Under the pieces are notes generated by a model. It saw nothing but the letters and a program-made list of their open reading frames with translations. It ran no database searches and was not told where the DNA came from. A stretch of 64,000 nt of DNA from assembly GCF_030269445.1 (NCBI RefSeq), contig NZ_BSTJ01000008.1, positions 124,001-188,000 on the forward strand, written 5' to 3'. Positions 33,369 through 42,337 of the stretch are shown here, piece by piece; within the stretch, counting starts at the first letter, position 1, and each line of letters begins with the position of its first letter. The translations under genes and the position numbers were made by a program. Origin of the DNA: Actinoallomurus iriomotensis (GTDB lineage Bacteria; Actinomycetota; Actinomycetes; Streptosporangiales; Streptosporangiaceae).

Positions 33369-36300
33369 TCAGATCCCGGGATAAATCGTCTTGACCGCCA
33401 CCTGGATGCCGTTGCGTTCGAACGCGTCGGTTCCGACGTCGATGAACTGCTGCGCGAGACCTCGCGGTGGCAAGAAATGTCCGGTCTCATTCGTGAGTTC
33501 GTGAACGGTGAGGATCGGTTCTCCGGTCATAAGGTTGTAACCCGGCCCGATCTCGGCCATTCCAGCGCCTCGTACCGGCCCTCCGCCGGTCATCGCCGCG
33601 TGGCTTGTGCCCGGTCCGGAAAACGTGAGTTTTAGCACTCCGTGTTCGTCGACCGCCCACCGGTAGCGCCGGGTCTGCCTGCGAGGGATACTTTCCAATA
33701 TATAGCGAAACGCGAAGGTGCCTTCCGTTAGCACGGGTGCATTACCCATCAGCTCCTCGGCGAGCCTTTCGGGCATTCGATTTCTTTGCATTTTTATCAG
33801 GTAAGGACTGAGGCCCAGAGGGTCGGCCCATCGGGTGGGATTGTGGACATAAGAGTATGGATTGGCGTGGGAGATGAGGCCGAGCGGATCAGGACTCTGG
33901 TAGCGGGCGGTTACGGGATCGTAGTAGCGATGAACGTTGTAGTTCAGTCCGGTTTCCGGGTCGTGGTACTGGCCTGGAAAACGCAACGGGCAATAGGCGT
34001 GGTTCTTTTCGGCCGGCACGTGGTTTCCCCACAGCGTGGCGCGAAAACGCCAGACGACCTCGCCGTCCGCGTCCAGCATCTCCACGGGAGCGCCCGCGGA
34101 GTCGGCGGCGATCGCGTAGACCCGTTGATCGATCCACCGGTGCGGCGCGTCCAGCGTGGACGTCCGTACGGTCTGGACGATGGCCTCGAGTCCGCCAGGC
34201 CGGTAGTCCCAGGTGGTGGTGACGAGGCCGGCCTCGTCACGGCTGATCTGCTCGGAGAGGGAGAACCCGTCCCAGGTGAAGTCGATACGCCCGGCGACCG
34301 TGCCATCCGGGCGAAGGCATTCCTTCGCGGTACGCCGTCCGAACGGGTCGTAGGAGTAGCGCCACCGCCGGCCGTCCGGGGTCGCCACGGAGGTCAGGCG
34401 GTCATCCGCGTTCCAGGTGAACCGCCACTCGCGTGACTCTCCGGAAAGGGTGCGGTACCGCCGCGCCACCACGCGGCCTCGGGAATCGTAGTCGTAGCGC
34501 ATGCCACCGGCCCGGCGGACCAGCATCCGCGCGTATTCGCGTCCGCCGTCGGCTCGCACGTCCTGAGGCCGGGTGGGCCACGTGGCCTCGGTGAGGTTGC
34601 CGGCCGGGTCGTAGCGGTACCGCTCGATCCAGTCGTGTCCGTCGACCTCGGTGACGCGGCCGATCGCGTCCAGCGTGAAATTCCTGGGTCCGGACCGACG
34701 ATCCGCGACGGCGATGAGTTCTCCGTTGGGGCGGTAGTCATAGGTCCGGTGCTGGATCGACTGCTCTGGGCCGGCGATCGGCGTCGCTTTCCGGAGTGTC
34801 TGCGCCGTGACCCGATGGTCGGCGTCCCAGCGTTGGAGGAAGGCGACGCCGGAGTGGGCGCCGGTGCTCATGCTGCGCGCGATCTCCCGGCCGGCGGGGT
34901 CATGGGCGAAGCGGATGGTCCGGTCCGCGGTCACCAGCTCGACCGGACGCCCGCCCGAGTCGTACTCCCAGGCGGTTTCGGCGCTCACCGGGGTGCGCCG
35001 GCCGACGCGCCGCCCCGCCGCGTCGTAGGTGGAGGCGAGCGTGCGGCCGTTCACGGTCTCCGCGATCACCCGGCCGAGGGCATCGCGGGTGAGGTGCACG
35101 TCGGCGGCGTCGTTCGCCGCGCGGATCAGGCGTCCGGCCAAGTCGTAGGCGAACACGGTGACACCGTCGCCGGTGTGCTTCTCGACCACGTCGCCGAGCG
35201 TGTTCCGTATGAGGCGCGTCGTGTTCCCCGCGTCGTCGGTGCGCGAGGACACCTGCCCCGCGGCGTCATAGTCGTAGGTCACCTGCCGACCGTCGAAATC
35301 GACCTCGTCGACCAGACGGCCGGCCGCGTCGTACGAGTAGCGCCACACCAGGCCCTGCGGGTTCCGTACGCTCACCGGCCGTAGCTGTGTGTCGTACGCG
35401 AACTCCAGCCTGGTGCCGTCGGCGGCGATGCGGGCGGCGGGCAGGTCGAAGTGGGTGTATTCGGTACGGGTGATCCGCCCGACCGCATCGACGTGCTCGA
35501 TCGGATTGCCCTCGGCGTCGTATCGCCACCGTTCCGTCGCTCCGCTGGGCAGAGTCCGCCAGGCCGGATCGCCTTCGATCGTCCAGCCGAACCGGGTGAT
35601 GCCGCCGACCGCGTCGGTGACCGCCGTGACCCGTCCCAGCGCGTCGCGCTCGCAGTGAATGACGTTGTCGAGCGGGTCGGTCACCTCGACCGGCAGGCCG
35701 ACGGAGTTCGTGCGGACACGTGTCGTGTCGCCGAGCGGGTCGGTGACCGTGGCGAGATGCCCGTGCCCGTCGTAGGAGAACCGTGTCGTGCCCTCCAGGG
35801 GATCCGTCACCGTGAGCAGGTTGCCCCGCTCGTCGAAGCGCTGCCGCCAGACCGCCCCGTCGGGCGTCGTGACCTGGATCGGCAGGCCGCGTTCATCGCG
35901 GGCGATCGTGGTCGCCGAACCGCCGGGCAACGCGACCGTGGTCAGGCCGCCCGCTTCGTCGTAGCCGTAGCGAGCGATACGGCCGAGCTGGTCGGTTCTG
36001 CTCAGCAGCCGGTCGAAGCGGTCCCACTCCGATCGCGTCAGATGGCCCATCGGGTCGACCTCGGCGATCACCTGGCCCAGCTCGTTGAAATGGTACGTGG
36101 TGGAATTGCCCAGCGAGTCAGTGGCGACGGTGGTCTGATCCGCATAGGAAAGGCTCACGCCGAGAGCGCCACCCGACCCGGTACCGCTGACGCAACGGCC
36201 CGAGTCGTCGTATGTGTAGCGATACCACTCGTCGTTCCGGTCGATCCACTCGGTGAGCCGGCCTTCTTCGTCGTACCGGAACCGCAGCGCCTTTCCTGAA

Positions 36301-37097
36301 GAATTGATGACCTCGGTCAGATTTCCGGTGCCGTCGTAACCGTAGCGAATCAGAACCTGGTCATCCGCATCGCCATCGACCGGACCAGCGAGCAGTCGCA
36401 GCGCGACGACTCGGTCTCCTTCGACGTCGACACCGACCCGATAACCGCCTCGGTGGTATACCTCGCTGAGTGTTCCGTCTTCGGTGCGGAGGAAATCGAT
36501 CCGGTTCGCGTTGCGATCCGAAATCGTCGTCAGGGGCCACAGCCACCCATCGCGTTCGGCCGGCATCGGACTGCGGAAATGCAGGGTCCGGCCGAGTGCC
36601 GGATCCGTTATCGCATACCCTTCACCGGTACGGGTCAGCGGCCGGCGCGGTCCCTCGTACGGCAGGACCGCCGTCCCCGTGGAGGCCGGTGGCGGATACA
36701 CCAGGACCATGCCATCGTCAGAGGCGAAACACACTCCGCGCTCATCGATCTCCAGGCGCTGATCCAGCGTCGACGCCCAGGTTCCGAAAAGGCCTTCCTG
36801 CCGATATGACGAGACGTGCGTGCGCTCCAGTACCAGTGGCAGTACCCCGGCCAGCGCGACGTCGGTCTGGTGCATCAGCACCTCACCGCTGGCCACGTCG
36901 ACCGGATCGCCCGTCACGTGGCGAAGCGCGCGCGGCACCGATCGGGCACGGATCTTTCCGGGCCAGCGGCGGAGCGGCACTTTGAGCCTCCTGGCCGCCT
37001 TCACCGTCGCGTCCGCGGCCGAGCGCATGCCCGAAGCCACGGCAGGGCGGCGGAGCAACGATCCCACGACCTTGAAAAGTCCTGCTGCGTCAGCCAC
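33369..37097 (-). CDS. Rhs/YD-repeat polymorphic toxin-like protein 2 (1242 aa)
   Basis: A paralogue of the Rhs gene at 17926, collinear through the DUF6531 domain (GDPVDVASGEVLM at about 62, LPLVLERTH) and about 25 YD repeats, with the same core ending (LRFPGQYHDPETGLNYN, RYYDPVTARYQS, two DPLGL). The N-terminus differs: MADAAGLFKVVGSLL, with no signal peptide. The 146-residue tip after the second DPLGL is unrelated to that of protein 1. It contains a Gly-rich GPGTSHAAMTGGGP and HELTNETGHFLPP (about 103-115 of the tip), a N-x-[ST]-G-H-[FY]-x-P type pattern seen in some toxin tips. DNA of the tip is richer in AT than the core. The start is GTG 37097 after GAGG. The convergent deacetylase gene ends 21 bp away, so no immunity gene follows. 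Confidence 0.92.
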   Translation of the reverse strand: MADAAGLFKVVGSLLRRPAVASGMRSAADATVKAARRLKVPLRRWPGKIRARSVPRALRHVTGDPVDVASGEVLMHQTDVALAGVLPLVLERTHVSSYRQEGLFGTWASTLDQRLEIDERGVCFASDDGMVLVYPPPASTGTAVLPYEGPRRPLTRTGEGYAITDPALGRTLHFRSPMPAERDGWLWPLTTISDRNANRIDFLRTEDGTLSEVYHRGGYRVGVDVEGDRVVALRLLAGPVDGDADDQVLIRYGYDGTGNLTEVINSSGKALRFRYDEEGRLTEWIDRNDEWYRYTYDDSGRCVSGTGSGGALGVSLSYADQTTVATDSLGNSTTYHFNELGQVIAEVDPMGHLTRSEWDRFDRLLSRTDQLGRIARYGYDEAGGLTTVALPGGSATTIARDERGLPIQVTTPDGAVWRQRFDERGNLLTVTDPLEGTTRFSYDGHGHLATVTDPLGDTTRVRTNSVGLPVEVTDPLDNVIHCERDALGRVTAVTDAVGGITRFGWTIEGDPAWRTLPSGATERWRYDAEGNPIEHVDAVGRITRTEYTHFDLPAARIAADGTRLEFAYDTQLRPVSVRNPQGLVWRYSYDAAGRLVDEVDFDGRQVTYDYDAAGQVSSRTDDAGNTTRLIRNTLGDVVEKHTGDGVTVFAYDLAGRLIRAANDAADVHLTRDALGRVIAETVNGRTLASTYDAAGRRVGRRTPVSAETAWEYDSGGRPVELVTADRTIRFAHDPAGREIARSMSTGAHSGVAFLQRWDADHRVTAQTLRKATPIAGPEQSIQHRTYDYRPNGELIAVADRRSGPRNFTLDAIGRVTEVDGHDWIERYRYDPAGNLTEATWPTRPQDVRADGGREYARMLVRRAGGMRYDYDSRGRVVARRYRTLSGESREWRFTWNADDRLTSVATPDGRRWRYSYDPFGRRTAKECLRPDGTVAGRIDFTWDGFSLSEQISRDEAGLVTTTWDYRPGGLEAIVQTVRTSTLDAPHRWIDQRVYAIAADSAGAPVEMLDADGEVVWRFRATLWGNHVPAEKNHAYCPLRFPGQYHDPETGLNYNVHRYYDPVTARYQSPDPLGLISHANPYSYVHNPTRWADPLGLSPYLIKMQRNRMPERLAEELMGNAPVLTEGTFAFRYILESIPRRQTRRYRWAVDEHGVLKLTFSGPGTSHAAMTGGGPVRGAGMAEIGPGYNLMTGEPILTVHELTNETGHFLPPRGLAQQFIDVGTDAFERNGIQVAVKTIYPGI

Positions 37098-37309
37098 AGA
37101 ACCTCACATTCATCAGAGGGCACAATTGCCCCGCGCGAGGGCCGGGGCGTTACCGGTCATCGCTGCTCGTCGTGACCTGGCTGACCCGGGGAAGTCGGTT
37201 GTCGGTGACCGATGTCGGCACCAGCCGCGCGACGGCGTCGGGCATGGGGAGTATTGGTCGGGCCAACATATCGGGTGTTGGTGTGACCCACAACTGTTAC
37301 GCTTGACAC

Positions 37310-37765
37310 GTGCCCACGCCTCGCCACGACACCGGCGCCGATCTCACCCGGCTCCAAGGACGCGCGACCTGGCTGGTCAGTCGAGCGCACACACGCTCCT
37401 CACGGCTGCTCAGCGCCGGTTTCGAGGCCCATGGCGGCGGACTGCGCAGTTACCACTACCGGCTCCTCGCCGCGCTGGAGGAGTGGGGACCCGCGAGTCA
37501 GGCCGAGCTCGGCCGGAAGACCGCGATCGATCGCAGCGATGTGACCGCTGCCCTGGCCGAACTCGAGTCACGCGACCTGGTCGAGCGCTCCGTCGATCCC
37601 GAGCACAAGCGCCGGAACATCGTCACGATCACAGCGAAGGGCGCCGAACGGCTTCTCGAGCTCGACGAAGTCATCGACGGCGTTCAGGACGAGTTCCTGG
37701 CGCCGCTGACGGCCGCCCAGCGGCGTCAGCTCATCAACCTGGTGTCGCGACTCGCCGACGCATGA
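37310..37765 (+). CDS. MarR-family regulator
   Basis: Start GTG 37310 gives 151 residues. TACGCT at 37298-37303, six bases before the start, suggests a leaderless mRNA. The winged helix is visible: YHYRLLAALEEWGPASQAELG, then KTAIDRSDVTAALAELESRDLVER (cited part DRSDVTAALAELE, about 66-78), followed by the wing DPEHKRRNIVTIT (about 87-99). Dimerisation helices flank it. The gene is divergent from Rhs gene 2 with 212 bp between starts, which contains short inverted repeats around TTGGTCGGGCCAA (about 37255-37267). Whether it controls the Rhs gene or only itself cannot be told. Confidence 0.88.
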   Translation: MPTPRHDTGADLTRLQGRATWLVSRAHTRSSRLLSAGFEAHGGGLRSYHYRLLAALEEWGPASQAELGRKTAIDRSDVTAALAELESRDLVERSVDPEHKRRNIVTITAKGAERLLELDEVIDGVQDEFLAPLTAAQRRQLINLVSRLADA

Positions 37766-37833
37766 CGCTGATCCGACCAAGGGCGTAGCTCGTTGTCAGT
37801 GATCGTGGGCGTGGTGTCAATGCCGGGGCGGCG

Positions 37834-38343
37834 TCACGCGCCCACGGTGCCGTCGACCGCCTCCCGGATGAGGTCGGCGTGGCCGTTGTGCCGCGCGTAC
37901 TCGTGGATCAGGTGCAGCATGACGAAGCGGAGCGAGACGTCCTCGTCCCAGCGGGGCTGGCGGACGACCAGATCGAGCGACGGGGCCGCGCGTTCGACGC
38001 GGCGGGCGTGCTCCACCTCGGCCCGCCAGGCGGCGAAGGCCTCCTCGCGGGTGCAGCCGGACGGGTCGTAGGCGGTCTGGTAGTCGTCGGCGTGGGACCA
38101 GACGTTGGGCAGGTCGTGCTCGCCGTTCACGGTCTTGCGGAACCAGGTGCGCTCCACCTCGGCCATGTGGCGCACCAGCCCGAGCAGGGAGAGCGCCGAG
38201 GGTTCCGACGCCCGCTCGCGCAGGTCGTCGTCGTCCAGGCCGTCGCACTTCCAGGCGAGGGTGGCGCGGTGGAAGTCGAGGTGGGCGCGGAGCATCGTGC
38301 GCTCGTCGGCGAGCAGCGGCACGTCGGGGCGTTCGGTGGTCAC
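37834..38343 (-). CDS. DinB-fold protein (DUF664; mycothiol-dependent-type hydrolase superfamily)
   Basis: A 169-residue four-helix-bundle protein starts at GTG 38343. The metal-binding pattern is seen as SLLGLVRHMAEVERTWF (about 51-67, His58 in the first helix pair) and LHLIHEYARHNGHADLIRE (about 143-161, HxxxH), as in the DinB_2/DUF664 family. Members use mycothiol or bacillithiol as cofactor in transferase or isomerase reactions, though most are uncharacterised. Mycothiol use fits an actinomycete. It is convergent with the marR gene and divergent from the DUF1707 gene. Confidence 0.85.
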   Translation of the reverse strand: MTTERPDVPLLADERTMLRAHLDFHRATLAWKCDGLDDDDLRERASEPSALSLLGLVRHMAEVERTWFRKTVNGEHDLPNVWSHADDYQTAYDPSGCTREEAFAAWRAEVEHARRVERAAPSLDLVVRQPRWDEDVSLRFVMLHLIHEYARHNGHADLIREAVDGTVGA

Positions 38344-38441
38344 CGGCCCCAGCTTAGAGAGACCGTATGGGGGATGGCCTCAGGGGTGAGTCGGGGGAAT
38401 CCCCGATGGTCTCCACCCCCGCGTGCGCGCAGGATCGGGAC

Positions 38442-38963
38442 ATGACCACTCCCGTGCACCCCGGAACGCTGCGCGTCTCCCACGACGAACGCGAGCCGGC
38501 CGTCGAACGGCTCCAGCAGGCGTACGCCGAGGGGCGGCTCGACAAGGCCGAGCTCGACCTGCGGCTGCATCTCGCCATGACCGCCAAGACCCGCGACGAC
38601 CTCGCCTCGGTGCTGTCGGACCTGGCGCCGCCGCCCGCGCCCGTACCCGCGCCGGTCGCGCTGCCGGATCCCACCGCAGAGCAGCGCCTGCTCGCCGCGC
38701 TCGCCCACGTGCTCGGCATCGTGACGCTGTTCGTCGGCCCGATGGTGATGATGTGCACGCGCGCCCGGCGCTCGCCGTACGTGCGTCACCACATCGCCGC
38801 GTCGCTGAACTTCCAGCTCACGCTGCTGGCGGTCACGGTGGTGACGCTCGGCGTCGGCGCGGTCGCCTACGCCGTCGCCTGGGCGGTCGCGCTGGTCGCC
38901 GCGTTCCTGGCGCTGGCCGGCACGCCGTTCCGCTACCCGTTCACGCTCCGCATCGCGCGCTGA
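38442..38963 (+). CDS. DUF1707 (SHOCT-like) plus DUF4870 membrane protein
   Basis: Start ATG 38442 gives 173 residues. Residues 10-58 form the DUF1707 module (LRVSHDEREPAVERLQQAYAEGRLD, cited part SHDEREPAVERLQQAYAEG), followed by a Pro/Ala linker. Three membrane helices (about 82-102, 124-145 and 146-163) with the RHHIAASLNFQL signature are typical of DUF4870. The topology puts the N-terminal module in the cytoplasm. DUF1707 proteins are common in actinomycetes and their role is unknown. The 3' end overlaps the convergent PNPOx-like gene by 31 bp. Confidence 0.85.
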   Translation: MTTPVHPGTLRVSHDEREPAVERLQQAYAEGRLDKAELDLRLHLAMTAKTRDDLASVLSDLAPPPAPVPAPVALPDPTAEQRLLAALAHVLGIVTLFVGPMVMMCTRARRSPYVRHHIAASLNFQLTLLAVTVVTLGVGAVAYAVAWAVALVAAFLALAGTPFRYPFTLRIAR

Positions 38964-39532
38964 CCGGGCGGCGCCGGATGGTCGGGTTCGAGCGCGGGCA
39001 GCCCGTCGATGCTCTCGGCGTTGCGCAGCACGCGGGCCGGCCACTGCTCGGCCGGGCGGCGCCGGTGCTGGTCGTCGAGGAGGGAACGCTCGCCGACGAC
39101 CTCCATGATCGGCACGGAGTACCCGCAGGAGTCGGCCACGCGCTCGACGTCGACCACCACGATCGCCCGGGTGCCCGCGTGACCGTCGCCGAAGCGGCCG
39201 GCGAGCGCGTCCCACTCGTCGTCGTCCGGCCGGACGACGCGCCCCGTGCCGTACAGCCGCAGGATCTTCGGCTGCCGCGCGAACGAGCAGAACATCACGG
39301 TGATGCGCCCGTTGTCGCGCAGGTGGGCGATGGTCTCCGCGCCGCTGCCGTACAGGTCGAGGTAGGCCACCGTCCGCTCGTCGAGCACCGAGAAGGTGTC
39401 CTGGTAGCCCTTTGGGGAGACGTTGACGTGGCCGCCCTCGTGCGGCGCGGTCGCGACGAAGAACATCGGCTGGGCCTCGATGAACTCTCGTAGTCGTTGG
39501 TCGATGGCCTCGAAGAGCTTTGCCACTGCCAC
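38933..39532 (-). CDS. Pyridoxamine 5'-phosphate oxidase-family flavoprotein
   Basis: A 199-residue split-barrel protein starts at GTG 39532. FVATAPHEGGHVNVSPKGYQDTF (cited part GGHVNVSPKG, about 33-42) is the flavin-binding first strand pair. YLDLYGSG (about 57-64) and RITVMFCSFARQPKILRLYG (cited part MFCSFARQPKILRLYG, about 79-94) are characteristic of the actinobacterial PNPOx-like group that binds FMN or F420. The C-terminal 40 residues are Pro/Arg-rich and probably disordered. True PdxH activity is unlikely because the PLP-binding residues are not evident. It is divergent from the tmsA gene with 79 bp between starts. Confidence 0.85.
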   Translation of the reverse strand: MAVAKLFEAIDQRLREFIEAQPMFFVATAPHEGGHVNVSPKGYQDTFSVLDERTVAYLDLYGSGAETIAHLRDNGRITVMFCSFARQPKILRLYGTGRVVRPDDDEWDALAGRFGDGHAGTRAIVVVDVERVADSCGYSVPIMEVVGERSLLDDQHRRRPAEQWPARVLRNAESIDGLPALEPDHPAPPGQRAMRSVNG

Positions 39533-39611
39533 ACCCCCATGCGCGACGACAACTCGGACATTACACGCGGCCGGTCTTCGACGGGAGCGCGCGGGATGAG
39601 ACGATCTCTGG

Positions 39612-40976
39612 GTGACTGGTCACCGTGCGGCAACCGAAAAACTCCTGGAGTCCTACCGCTCGATCCCTGAGGGAACGCCGGTACGCCTGGCGAAGCGGAC
39701 CTCCAACCTGTTCCGCTTCCGCGACGAGACGGGCGCGCCCGGCCTCGACGTCGGCGGGTTCAACCGGGTACTCAGCGTCGACCCGGAGCGCCGCACCGCC
39801 GACGTCCAGGGCATGACGACGTACGAGGACCTGGTCGACGCGACGCTGCCACACGGGCTGATGCCGCTCGTCGTCCCGCAGCTGAAGACCATCACGCTGG
39901 GCGGCGCGGTCACCGGCCTCGGCATCGAGTCCTCCTCCTACCACCACGGCCTGCCGCACGAGTCGGTCCTGGAGATGGAGGTCATCACCGGCGCGGGCGA
40001 GATCGTCACCGCGACGCGTGAGAACGAGCACCGCGACCTGTTCTACGGCTTCCCCAACTCCTACGGCACGCTCGGCTACACGCTGCGCCTCACGATCCGG
40101 CTCCAGCCGGTGAAGCCGTTCGTCGAGCTGTGGCACGTGCGCTTCGACTCGGCGCGGGAGCTGACGGACGCCATCGACAAGCTGGCGCCGGACTACGACT
40201 TCGTCGACGGCGTCGTCTTCGGCGGCGACGAGCTCTACCTGACGCTGGGCCGGTTCGCCGACACCGCACGCCACGTGTCCGACTACACCGGGCAGAAGAT
40301 CTACTACCGGTCGATCCAGGACCGGAGCATCAGGCCCCACTGGCTGAACGCCTCCACCGCGCCCACCGACGTGCTCACCACCCACGGCTACCTGTGGCGC
40401 TGGGACACCGACTGGTTCTGGTGCTCGCGGGCGCTGGGCGTGCAGAACCCGCTGGTGCGCCGCGTCTGGCCCGACGCCAAGAAGCGCTCGGACGTCTACC
40501 GCCGCCTCGTCGCCCTCGACAAGCGCACGCAGACGTCGGCCCGCGTGGACCGCTGGCTCGGCCGGCCTCCGCGCGAGGACGTCATCCAGGACGTCGAGGT
40601 CCCGGCGGAGCGCCTCCCGGAGTTCCTGGACTTCTTCGGCCGCGAGGTCCGCATGAGCCCGGTGTGGCTCTGCCCGCTGCGCGCACAGGAGAGCTGGCCG
40701 CTGTATCCGCTCGAACCTGGACGGACGTACGTCAACGCCGGCTTCTGGGGCACGGTGCCGATCCCGCCCGGACGCCTGCCCGAGCACCACAACCGCCTGA
40801 TCGAGCGCGAGGTCGCCCGTCTCGAGGGGCACAAGTCGCTGTACTCCACCGCGTACTACACGCGCGATGACTTCTGGCGCCACTACGACGGGGATACCTA
40901 CAAGCGGCTGAAGGAGACGTACGACCCTGGCGGGCGGTTGCTGGATCTCTACGACAAAACGGTACGAGGTAGGTGA
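39612..40976 (+). CDS. tmsA: FAD-binding reductase for 10-methyl fatty acid synthesis (TmsA/BfaA-like)
   Basis: The 454-residue flavoprotein has the PCMH-type FAD domain: VLSVDPERRTADVQG (about 53-67), then LPHGLMPLVVPQLKTITLGG (cited part PHGLMPLVVPQ, about 78-88), AVTGLGIESSSYHHG (about 97-111) and GTLGYTLRL. This is the DWARF1/DHCR24-like subfamily. The gene immediately precedes a cyclopropane-synthase-like methyltransferase. That pair is the known machinery for tuberculostearic acid: the methyltransferase makes a 10-methylene acyl chain on an oleoyl lipid and the flavoprotein reduces it with NADPH to 10-methyl. The coupling and order support the symbol. I did not compare full sequences. 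GTG 39612 is the start. Confidence 0.82.
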   Translation: MTGHRAATEKLLESYRSIPEGTPVRLAKRTSNLFRFRDETGAPGLDVGGFNRVLSVDPERRTADVQGMTTYEDLVDATLPHGLMPLVVPQLKTITLGGAVTGLGIESSSYHHGLPHESVLEMEVITGAGEIVTATRENEHRDLFYGFPNSYGTLGYTLRLTIRLQPVKPFVELWHVRFDSARELTDAIDKLAPDYDFVDGVVFGGDELYLTLGRFADTARHVSDYTGQKIYYRSIQDRSIRPHWLNASTAPTDVLTTHGYLWRWDTDWFWCSRALGVQNPLVRRVWPDAKKRSDVYRRLVALDKRTQTSARVDRWLGRPPREDVIQDVEVPAERLPEFLDFFGREVRMSPVWLCPLRAQESWPLYPLEPGRTYVNAGFWGTVPIPPGRLPEHHNRLIEREVARLEGHKSLYSTAYYTRDDFWRHYDGDTYKRLKETYDPGGRLLDLYDKTVRGR

Positions 40977-40978
40977 AC

Positions 40979-42262
40979 ATGAGGCTCGCGGAGGTATTCG
41001 AGCGCGTCGTGGGCCGCGACGCGCAGGTGAGGTTCCTGGCCTATGACGACAGCGCGGCCGGACCGGCCGACGCTGACGTGACGGTGACCGTCAAGTCGCC
41101 GTACGCGATCTCATATCTGACCCACGCCCCCGGTGCGATCGGGCTGGCCCGCGCGTACGTCTCCGGCCATCTGGACGTCACCGGCGACATGTACACGGCG
41201 CTGTTCCGGATGCAGTCGGCGATGGGCGAACTGTCCTGGGCGGACAAGCGCACACTGCTGCGCAACATCATCGGCGACCCGCTGCTGCGCGCGGCCGCCC
41301 TGAAGCGCCTGGAACCGCCGCCGCAGGAGGTGCGCGTCGAGCGGCTGCCGTTCCTCACGGGGCTGCGCCACTCCAAGCGCCGCGACGCGAAGGCCATCTC
41401 CCACCACTACGACGTGTCCAACACCTTCTACGAATGGGTGCTCGGACCGTCGATGGCCTACACCTGCGCGTGCTTCCCTGCCGAGGACGCGACGCTGGAG
41501 CAGGCGCAGTTCCACAAGTTCGACCTGGTCGCGCGCAAGCTGGACCTCAAGAAGGGCATGCGGCTGCTCGACGTCGGCTGCGGCTGGGGCGGCATGGTCA
41601 TGCACGCCGCGCGTGAGTACGGCGTCAAGGGGCTCGGCGTCACGCTGTCCAAGCAGCAGGCCGAGTGGGCGCAGAAGGCGATCGCCGAGGCCGGACTGTC
41701 CGAGCTGGCCGAGGTCCGCCACCTGGACTACCGCGACGTGACCGAGACCGGCTTCGACGCGGTCAGCTCGATCGGCCTCACCGAGCACATCGGCAAGGAC
41801 AACCTGGAGTCCTACTTCTCCTTCCTGTACGGCAAGCTCGAGCCCGGCGGCCGGCTGCTGAACCACTGCATCACCCGGCCCGACGACACCGGCCCGGCGA
41901 TGAAGAAGGACGGCTTCATCAACCGGTACGTCTTCCCCGACGGCGAGCTGGAGGGACCGGGCCACCTGGTCTCGCGGATGCACGACGCCGGGTTCGAGGT
42001 ACGCCACGAGGAGAACCTCCGCGAGCACTACGCCAAGACCCTCACCGGCTGGTGCCGCAACCTCGACGACCACTGGGACGAGGCGGTCGCCGAGGTGGGC
42101 GAGGGCACGGCACGCGTCTGGCGGCTCTACATGGCCGGCTCGCGGCTCGGGTTCGAGCTGAACTGGATCCAGCTGCACCAGGTGCTGGGCGTGAAGCTGC
42201 ACGAGGACGGGCGTTCGGGCATGCCGCTGCGCCCGTCGTTCGAGCCGCCCTTCCCGCGCTGA
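40979..42262 (+). CDS. tmsB: SAM-dependent lipid methyltransferase (TmsB/BfaB-like, CFA synthase family)
   Basis: ATG 40979 has AGG and GAGG motifs just upstream. The in-frame GTG 40973 overlaps the tmsA stop (GTGA) and would add two residues. The 427-residue protein has the cyclopropane-fatty-acid-synthase layout: an N-terminal lipid-binding region, then SHHYDVSNTFYEWVLG (about 142-157), MAYTCACF, the SAM motif LLDVGCGWGGMV (about 197-208), GVTLSKQQAEWA and SIGLTEHIGK (about 260-269). Together with tmsA it should convert membrane oleoyl chains to 10-methyl-stearoyl chains. A strong hairpin after the stop ends the two-gene operon. Confidence 0.85.
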   Translation: MRLAEVFERVVGRDAQVRFLAYDDSAAGPADADVTVTVKSPYAISYLTHAPGAIGLARAYVSGHLDVTGDMYTALFRMQSAMGELSWADKRTLLRNIIGDPLLRAAALKRLEPPPQEVRVERLPFLTGLRHSKRRDAKAISHHYDVSNTFYEWVLGPSMAYTCACFPAEDATLEQAQFHKFDLVARKLDLKKGMRLLDVGCGWGGMVMHAAREYGVKGLGVTLSKQQAEWAQKAIAEAGLSELAEVRHLDYRDVTETGFDAVSSIGLTEHIGKDNLESYFSFLYGKLEPGGRLLNHCITRPDDTGPAMKKDGFINRYVFPDGELEGPGHLVSRMHDAGFEVRHEENLREHYAKTLTGWCRNLDDHWDEAVAEVGEGTARVWRLYMAGSRLGFELNWIQLHQVLGVKLHEDGRSGMPLRPSFEPPFPR

Positions 42263-42271
42263 CCCCGTCAC

Positions 42272-42301
42272 CGGCCGCCGGTGCCAGCGCACCGGCGGCC
42301 G
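42272..42301 (+). terminator. Terminator after tmsB
   Basis: CGGCCGCCGGTGC (42272-42284) and its complement (42289-42301) form a perfect 13-bp stem with a CAGC loop, starting 9 bases after the tmsB stop. Confidence 0.85.
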
Positions 42302-42337
42302 TGGACAGCGCTGTACGGCGCGCCTAACGTCGCGGCC

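Noticed and set aside
17926-37097. The Rhs region as an integrated mobile element
   Set aside because: No integrase, transposase, terminal repeats or tRNA attachment site was found, and housekeeping-type genes (fadD, dinG-like, DUF4192) lie between the Rhs genes.
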